This document shows, in pieces, positions 1 to 4,243 of a stretch of DNA of 8,875 nt. The stretch comes from Planctomycetota bacterium (GTDB taxonomy: Bacteria; Planctomycetota; Brocadiia; JAJRTI01): positions 1-8,875 of the forward strand of contig JAJRTI010000531.1 in the NCBI GenBank assembly GCA_024278415.1. The letters are read 5' to 3'. The stretch's first letter is position 1. The number at the start of each line of letters is the position of its first letter. The notes under the pieces were generated by a model that was not told the DNA's origin, ran no database searches, and worked only from the letters and a program-made list of their open reading frames with translations. Both the position numbers and the translations under genes were made by a program.

Positions 1-304
1 CTCCTCTGATCTGCGCAATCTGTACTACTAACGTCGAGGACATCGAAGTTTCTTTGCACTTTTCACGCGGCGGCATCCGTAAGTTGCGTGATGTCGGCCT
101 CTTAGCGACCACCGCCCGCATGGGGGTCTGCGCCACCAAAGCCGGCAAAGCTGTCCCCATGGTCTGCGCCAATCATGCTCTGCATCCGTGGGTCGGCTCT
201 GCCATCCGTGGGACACCTCCGACCTCTTTGGTTGCGGCCAACGGCCGCGCTAGGGGCATCTGTGGACATCTGTGTAATCGAACAGTGGATGACGCGAGGG
301 TTGG

Positions 305-322
305 ATTGCGGGCAAAGCCCGC
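305..322. repeat. Palindromic repeat, GCGGGC-AAA-GCCCGC, copy 1
   Basis: A perfect 6-bp inverted repeat with an AAA loop (308-313 and 317-322). The same 15 bases, with the same TTG just before the second G, recur at 2133-2147. Exact recurrence in two non-coding stretches suggests a dispersed intergenic element rather than chance. There is no T-run after it, so it is not a typical intrinsic terminator. Confidence 0.6.
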
Positions 323-422
323 TTTGGCAGACTCCACCGTTCGAGAAGGCGCGACGAATGTGTCAAGTGCTACGCGGCGACCGGATCGGAAGGCCTTTGC
401 CTTCAGTGTGGTTTGTGCTATA

Positions 423-450
423 GGCTCGGACTACGAAGGCATTCCGAGCC
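423..450. repeat. Inverted repeat GGCTCGGA / TCCGAGCC
   Basis: Two perfect 8-base arms (423-430 and 443-450) separated by 12 bases. It could form a hairpin in RNA or be a two-fold symmetric protein site. It lies in the gene-free stretch about 200 bases before tatC, with no T-tract following. Its function is unknown. Confidence 0.45.
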
Positions 451-465
451 ACAGCGACGGTTTAA

Positions 466-479
466 CGCGAAGCTTCGCG
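466..479. repeat. Perfect 14-bp palindrome CGCGAAGCTTCGCG
   Basis: A gapless palindrome 16 bases after the preceding inverted repeat and about 80 bases before the candidate tatC promoter. The symmetry would suit a dimeric DNA-binding protein, but nothing else in the window identifies a regulator, and a palindrome of this size can occur by chance in GC-rich DNA. Confidence 0.35.
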
Positions 480-557
480 AACCGGCTGTGCCACACAGCG
501 GCATTGGTACGCCCCCCCTCACCACATATGGGCGAGTCGCTCTCTACGCGGGCCTGC

Positions 558-586
558 TTGAAGCACTCCTACGCTTGCGCTATCCT
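558..586 (+). promoter_or_regulatory. Possible tatC promoter
   Basis: TTGAAG (558-563) and TATCCT (581-586) are separated by 17 bases. Each box matches the sigma-70 consensus at four of six positions, including the conserved TTG and the TA...T of the -10. The position would give a leader of about 55 bases before the TTG start of tatC. The match is weak and rests on spacing and location. Confidence 0.35.
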
Positions 587-622
587 GAGGGCTTTCCGCC
601 AGCCAGCCCCACATACCTGAAG

Positions 623-640
623 CCGGCGCTCGCGCCGGAG
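623..640 (+). promoter_or_regulatory. tatC ribosome-binding site, partly inside a hairpin
   Basis: GGAG at 637-640 lies 8 bases before the TTG start at 649 and is the only Shine-Dalgarno match nearby, so it supports that start. The arms CCGGCG (623-628) and CGCCGG (633-638) form a stable GC stem with a CTCG loop. The right arm takes in the first two bases of the GGAG. A structure that partly hides the site, combined with a weak TTG start, would keep translation low. Regulation by this hairpin is inferred. Confidence 0.5.
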
Positions 641-648
641 CCCTCGCC

Positions 649-1950
649 TTGGCCGATACAGACAAAAAATCCATCGAAGACCGCGACGACGTGAAGCTCA
701 CCTTCGGTGAGCACTTGGAGGAGCTTCGCACCCGCGTGCTCTACTCCTTCATAGCGGTCGTGGTCTGCTTCTTTCTGTGCTACGCGTTCAAGGTACAGCT
801 CTTGGATCTCGTGCGCCGGCCGCACGACCTGACCATGAAGGCGCTGGGGCTCGACGTCAAGCTCAACGTCATCCGCTACCAAGAGGGCTTCCTCACGCTC
901 CTCAAGATCTCGTTCATAGCGGGGCTCGTCCTAGCATCGCCGGTCATTGTCTACCAGATGTGGAAGTTCGTGTGGGTGGGGCTCGTGCCCAAGGAGCGGC
1001 GTTACGTTCGGATTTTCGCCCCTATCTCCTTCCTCAACTTCCTCATCGGCGTGCTATTTGGCTACTTCTTTCTCATCCCCATTGGATTGCGCTTCCTCCT
1101 GTCGGTGCTGGGGCCCAATGTCCAGCCCCGCATCACCATGGCGGAGTACGTGGGCTTTGTCTCGCTGCTCACGCTGATCCTCGGCCTCGTCTTCGAGCTG
1201 CCGCTCATCATGCTCTTTCTGAGCAAGATCGGCATCTTCACGTCCGAGCAGTACGCACAGCACCGGCGGCCCGCGATTCTCATCGCATTCATTCTCGGCG
1301 CGATCTTCACCCCGCCCGACCCGTTTACGCAAATCATGATGGCCATCCCCATGATCGGCCTGTACGAGATCGGCATCCTCGTGACCGGGTTCAACAAGCG
1401 CAACCTTCTGAACTTCTGCAAGGGCGTGGCCGTTGTCGTGCTCGGCATCGTGGCGTTGCTGCTGTGGGGCCACTACGCGTCTCCCGCCAAGGTGATCGCA
1501 GTCCATGGCGCGGTCCACGTCGCCGGCAGCCCAGCCAAGAAAGGCAGCCCCGCCCGTGGCTGGATTCTGACCGAAGCTGACGGCCGCATCGAATTCGTCA
1601 TGGCCGACAAGAGCACGGTGAAAGCCGACTCCAACACGTCGTTGCGTGTCACCGGGGCCAGCACACTGCAAATCAAGAGGGGACGCATCTTCGTGCAGCA
1701 GTCCAGCAAGGATGGTGACTTTGTCGTGCGCACGCCAACGGGAGACGTGACCGCGCAGGGCGCCGCCTTCCAAGTCGCGGCCAACGATGTCGAGACGGTT
1801 GTCACTGTCGTTTCCGGCCACGCGGAGATCACCTACCAGGGCGTGCGCAAGCCCGTCCTGCCAGGCCGAAGGGACCGCATCACCCGCGGGGGCGTGGTGG
1901 TGGACGTGGACAACGAGCTGTCGTGGACGAAGGGCTGGGGCGCGAAGTAG
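649..1950 (+). CDS. tatC: TatC translocase subunit fused to a FecR-type domain
   Basis: Membrane receptor subunit of the twin-arginine translocase, which binds signal peptides and exports folded proteins; 433 residues against about 250 for ordinary TatC. The TTG start has GGAG 8 bases upstream, no other start precedes it in frame after the stop at 559, and it leads directly into the conserved amino end HLEELRTR (22-29). Residues matching functional acids of E. coli TatC are present at a constant offset: E116 (KERR), E183 (FELP), D224 (TPPD) and E240 (LYEIG), with E25 in the first motif. Six helices lie near 30-47, 82-103, 122-144, 165-191, 208-221 and 227-246. Unlike usual TatC, a seventh hydrophobic segment (258-274) and a FecR-like beta domain (about 281-415, including RTPTGDVTAQG at 361-371) follow without a stop. 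No tatA or tatB is adjacent. TatC identity is secure; the role of the extension is unknown. Confidence 0.96.
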   Translation: MADTDKKSIEDRDDVKLTFGEHLEELRTRVLYSFIAVVVCFFLCYAFKVQLLDLVRRPHDLTMKALGLDVKLNVIRYQEGFLTLLKISFIAGLVLASPVIVYQMWKFVWVGLVPKERRYVRIFAPISFLNFLIGVLFGYFFLIPIGLRFLLSVLGPNVQPRITMAEYVGFVSLLTLILGLVFELPLIMLFLSKIGIFTSEQYAQHRRPAILIAFILGAIFTPPDPFTQIMMAIPMIGLYEIGILVTGFNKRNLLNFCKGVAVVVLGIVALLLWGHYASPAKVIAVHGAVHVAGSPAKKGSPARGWILTEADGRIEFVMADKSTVKADSNTSLRVTGASTLQIKRGRIFVQQSSKDGDFVVRTPTGDVTAQGAAFQVAANDVETVVTVVSGHAEITYQGVRKPVLPGRRDRITRGGVVVDVDNELSWTKGWGAK

Positions 1951-2077
1951 GCCGGCGCTGCTCGGCCAGGACAGCCGCCCAGAGGCGAAGGCCTTGGACG
2001 CGTTTGGCGTGCGTCGTAGCCTCGTAGCCAATTTCGCCAGAATTCGGTTGATCTGTGAATCGCTTGGCCCTCCGCCC

Positions 2078-2147
2078 GCATGCTGGCGCATGCGGCTACA
2101 GCCCGGAGCGGAAGGCCTTCCGCTCCGGGGTTGCGGGCAAAGCCCGC
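2078..2147. repeat. Composite palindromic intergenic repeat
   Basis: Three symmetric units stand in a row. GCATGC occurs twice with a 4-base gap (2078-2083 and 2088-2093). A perfect 28-bp palindrome follows (2102-2129, centre AAGG/CCTT). Then comes GCGGGC-AAA-GCCCGC (2133-2147), identical to the copy near base 308. The first unit and the start of the second recur in reverse orientation at 3125-3160, beyond the acetyltransferase gene. The strong hairpins could end tatC transcription, although no T-run follows. The block resembles a REP- or MITE-like dispersed element more than a single operator. Confidence 0.6.
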
Positions 2148-2166
2148 CCTTCTTGAGGTGTTACCA

Positions 2167-3108
2167 ATGGACTTCACCTACCACTTCCTGACACATCCCT
2201 TGCCACAGGATTTTCTCGACTGGTATCCATTCGACAAGCCAGAGAACTTCCACGGCGCTTCCGACCTCGCGTGGCTCCAGGGCATGCAGAAGGTGACGGG
2301 CGACCGGCTGCCTGGGCTGAGACACACGTTTGTCGTTGCCAAAGTGGGCGCGGAGTATGCCGGCGTCTGCTGGCTGTGTGAGTCCGACGCCACGCCGGAT
2401 CTCGCGCACTTCGGGTGGTTCCTCATGGTCGACGAGCACCAGGGCAAGGGCGCGGGCCGCGCCATCCTCGACCAAACCATGGAGTACGTCGACTCGCGCG
2501 GCATCGAGATGACCATGCTGCCGACGCACACCACGACTGAGTTTGCGCGGGCCATGTACCGGCGCAGGGGCTTCCGCGATTTCTTCGTCGAGGCTGGCGG
2601 CACGGCCTGCTGGATGGTCAGGGCTCCGGAGGGCCACTACGAGGCCTACTTCACCGCCAGTGCCGACCTCGCGTGCGGCGATTTTGAGGCGAGCGACTAC
2701 ATCGCGCTCGACTACCTGCTACACGGCGCGCAGTGGTATCCCCGTCGCGGACAGACCCAATCCAGGCTTTACCCGTTGGGCCTCTTCGGCGGCGTCCGCA
2801 TGGTCAGCTTCAAGCAGACATGGGAGGGCTGCCGGCTCTTCGCCGCACGCCGGGACGGCCGCCTCATGGCCGTGGCGGTCGTGAAGGATGGCGAGTTCGA
2901 CTTCTACTCGCACGATCCGGCCGCGTCCGCGGCGCTCGTCGAGCACGTGCTGAGGCACACGCCCCGACCGCTAAAGTGCCCTGTCGCCCTGAGCGACATC
3001 TGGAAACGGCTCCTTGTGGAGGATGCAGGGCTCAAGCCGCGGAGCACGCATGAGGCACAAGGGCCGGGAGGCCAACACATCCCGTTCGACGTTTATTGGG
3101 CCACGTAA
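2167..3108 (+). CDS. GNAT-family N-acetyltransferase with unassigned C-terminal half
   Basis: Probably transfers an acyl group from acyl-CoA to an amine; the substrate cannot be read from the sequence. Start: ATG at 2167 with GAGGTG at 2155-2160, six bases upstream. An earlier in-frame start at 2080 would put the palindromic repeat inside the protein and is rejected. The 313-residue product has a GNAT fold in its first half: core strand AHFGWFLMVDEH (80-91), acyl-CoA loop Q92-G-K-G-A-G97, and the closing motif ARAMYRRRGF (127-136). Residues 155-313 match no domain I can name. They could be a degenerate second GNAT-like unit, since 220-265 shows a strand-strand-helix pattern (GCRLFAARRDGRLMAVAVVK, then a helix near 251-264), but no second CoA loop is visible. 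Single GNAT domains are usually about 150 residues, so this is a long form. It seems to be transcribed alone. Confidence 0.85.
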   Translation: MDFTYHFLTHPLPQDFLDWYPFDKPENFHGASDLAWLQGMQKVTGDRLPGLRHTFVVAKVGAEYAGVCWLCESDATPDLAHFGWFLMVDEHQGKGAGRAILDQTMEYVDSRGIEMTMLPTHTTTEFARAMYRRRGFRDFFVEAGGTACWMVRAPEGHYEAYFTASADLACGDFEASDYIALDYLLHGAQWYPRRGQTQSRLYPLGLFGGVRMVSFKQTWEGCRLFAARRDGRLMAVAVVKDGEFDFYSHDPAASAALVEHVLRHTPRPLKCPVALSDIWKRLLVEDAGLKPRSTHEAQGPGGQHIPFDVYWAT

Positions 3109-3113
3109 ACGTC
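3088..3113 (+). terminator. Inverted repeat across the acetyltransferase stop codon
   Basis: Perfect 8-base arms GACGTTTA (3088-3095) and TAAACGTC (3106-3113) flank a 10-base loop, and the right arm contains the TAA stop (3106-3108). It lies between convergent genes, where a terminator is expected. There is no clear T-run after either arm, so termination by this hairpin is only a possibility. Confidence 0.35.
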
Positions 3114-3124
3114 TCCGGCTATTC

Positions 3125-3160
3125 TCCGCTCCGGCGCCGGTAGCCGCGTGCGCCAGCATG
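3125..3160. repeat. Reverse-orientation copy of the intergenic repeat
   Basis: The reverse complement of 3140-3160 matches 2079-2099 at 20 of 21 positions. The reverse complement of 3125-3134 matches CCGGAGCGGA at 2103-2112 exactly. A 10-bp palindrome, CCGGCGCCGG (3131-3140), overlaps it. Together with the block at 2078-2147 it brackets the acetyltransferase gene as inverted copies about 1.1 kb apart. The long palindrome of the first block is not complete here. Confidence 0.65.
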
Positions 3161-3248
3161 TGGGCGTTGGCTGCTCTTGGATTCTCAGGCCTCCAACCCC
3201 GCAGCCTGGCGGCCGCGGCGACTCGCTAATTGACCAGGCTTGGGAGCT

Positions 3249-4061
3249 TTACCCCGCCAGCACGCCCTTCACGAACGCGACGCTCTTTGCTGCGTCCTCC
3301 TTGTCTGTGCCCACGCCGCCACACTCGATGGAGATGCAGCCGTCATAGCCGCGGGCCACGAGCTTGCGGATCGTCGGGCCGTTGTCCACCTCGCCCTCGC
3401 CCAGCGGCACCATGCCGAAGCTCTCGCCCTTGGGTACCACGTCTTTGAGATGCACGTGCGCAATCGTGTCGGCCAGTTCGTCGAACGCCGCGTCCCAATC
3501 CTTGCCCACGTAGCGGAAGTTGCCCACGTCGAACGTGAACTTCAGGCGCTCATCGCCCGCGGCCGCCATAATCTCCCGCGCGTGCTCAACCGTGCCGATG
3601 TACTCGCCGGCCGGGCCGCCTCGGTTCTCGAAGGTCACCGTCACGCCATAGTCCTCGGCAATGGGGACGCTCTCGCCGAGGCCGATTCCGAACTCCCGGC
3701 GCCAATCCTCCGGTCCCTGGTCGTTCGTGGGGCTGCCCAGCATGACGCAGGGGCACTTCACTTGGCTCAGCTTGTCGAACAGCGCACACAGGGCCTCCTC
3801 CCGCTCCGCCTTGGCCTCGCCCCCTCTCGTCACGAGATCCAAGGCTGTATTGCAGCATGCCACAGTCAGGCCAGTCTCCTCCAAGGCCGCGGCCGTAGCC
3901 GGGATGTCCTGCTCGGGGTCGCCCCAATGCCGCTCGGTGAGGTCGATTGCGTCGATCCCAAGCTCGGCGCAGACCCGCACGATACCCGCCACGTCAATCT
4001 CGCCGGCGGTAATGGATCGGTTGAACGAGTACGTCATCATGCCAATGGTCGCAATCGCCAT
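3249..4061 (-). CDS. Sugar phosphate isomerase/epimerase (xylose-isomerase-like TIM barrel)
   Basis: A 270-residue cytoplasmic TIM-barrel protein of the AP endonuclease 2 / xylose isomerase-like family, whose members use a divalent metal to isomerise, epimerise or dehydrate sugars, keto-acids or inosose. The metal-ligand pattern is complete: E145 in TFENRGG, D178 in FDVGN, H204 in HVHLKD and E246 in ISIECGG; the barrel begins with IGMMTYSFNR (6-15). The family also includes hydroxypyruvate isomerase, inosose dehydratase and tagatose epimerase, and the sequence alone does not choose among them. Start: ATG at 4061-4059 on the minus strand, with AGGAG (plus-strand 4069-4073) seven bases before it. 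An upstream in-frame start at 4109 would add 16 proline-rich residues and absorb this site, so it is rejected. No signal peptide. It is divergent from topA with its own promoter and convergent with the acetyltransferase gene. Confidence 0.9.
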   Translation of the reverse strand: MAIATIGMMTYSFNRSITAGEIDVAGIVRVCAELGIDAIDLTERHWGDPEQDIPATAAALEETGLTVACCNTALDLVTRGGEAKAEREEALCALFDKLSQVKCPCVMLGSPTNDQGPEDWRREFGIGLGESVPIAEDYGVTVTFENRGGPAGEYIGTVEHAREIMAAAGDERLKFTFDVGNFRYVGKDWDAAFDELADTIAHVHLKDVVPKGESFGMVPLGEGEVDNGPTIRKLVARGYDGCISIECGGVGTDKEDAAKSVAFVKGVLAG

Positions 4062-4107
4062 GCTGGGGCTCCTGGGTTTGGGAGGACTTGTTTCGCCTGG
4101 AGCGCAC

Positions 4108-4135
4108 ATGATACCTTGGCGCGGCTATGAGTCAA
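4108..4135 (-). promoter_or_regulatory. Promoter of the isomerase/epimerase gene
   Basis: Read on the minus strand, TTGACT (4135-4130) and TATCAT (4113-4108) are 16 bases apart, each matching the sigma-70 consensus at five of six positions. Transcription would begin about 40 bases before the ATG at 4061, leaving room for the AGGAG site. Its -35 lies only 19 bases from that of the topA promoter on the other strand. Confidence 0.65.
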
Positions 4136-4154
4136 GCTCGCGGGGCTCGACCGC

Positions 4155-4184
4155 TTGACGAGCCGCCCCTCAGCCTGCTTTAAT
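4155..4184 (+). promoter_or_regulatory. Promoter of topA
   Basis: TTGACG (4155-4160) and TTTAAT (4179-4184) are 18 bases apart, each five of six to the sigma-70 consensus. The expected start near 4191 gives a leader of about 50 bases, which contains the Shine-Dalgarno match AAGGGAG (4227-4233). In many bacteria topA promoters respond to supercoiling; whether this one does cannot be read here. Confidence 0.6.
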
Positions 4185-4243
4185 AGCCGATTCAATACCC
4201 ATCGCCAAACTAGCACTCAAGCCACGAAGGGAGCCCTTGGCTG

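Larger units (their letters stand above)
1..622. other. Gene-free stretch upstream of tatC
   Basis: I see no supportable gene here. One forward frame is open from base 3 to the stop at 618-620, but its translation is rich in Ala, Arg, Cys and His, matches no family I know, and contains a short peptide (GLRAKPAL) that also arises upstream of the acetyltransferase gene from a shared palindromic repeat. It is therefore probably a chance open frame in GC-rich DNA. The stretch contains two direct copies of GGTCTGCGCCA (125-135 and 161-171), two copies of CATCCGTGGG (about 184-193 and 210-219), and the palindromes listed separately. The only clear job for its right end is to carry the tatC promoter and leader. 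Confidence 0.6.

Noticed and set aside
2..31. Nine codons ending in TAA that could be the end of a gene left of the window
   Set aside because: The tail (SSDLRNLYY) is too short to support any call. It is possible but cannot be judged from this window.
54..620. A 188-codon forward open frame as a gene
   Set aside because: No Shine-Dalgarno at the start, composition rich in Ala, Arg, Cys and His, no recognisable family, and part of it is a repeat that also lies outside any gene. Probably chance.
1054..2091. Long minus-strand open frame opposite tatC
   Set aside because: It is the shadow of a clear TatC-FecR coding frame, is rich in His, Asp and Arg, and matches no family.
2102..2147. Classical intrinsic terminator for tatC
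   Set aside because: The hairpins are strong but no T-run follows, and the block recurs elsewhere in part, so I list it as a repeat. It may still slow or stop transcription.
2080..2166. Longer amino end for the acetyltransferase
   Set aside because: It would translate the palindromic repeat, and the ATG at 2167 has a good GAGGTG six bases upstream.
4062..4109. Longer amino end for the isomerase/epimerase
   Set aside because: The extra 16 residues are not barrel-like and include the AGGAG site of the ATG at 4061. The mapped-looking promoter at 4108-4135 would also leave no leader for the longer form.
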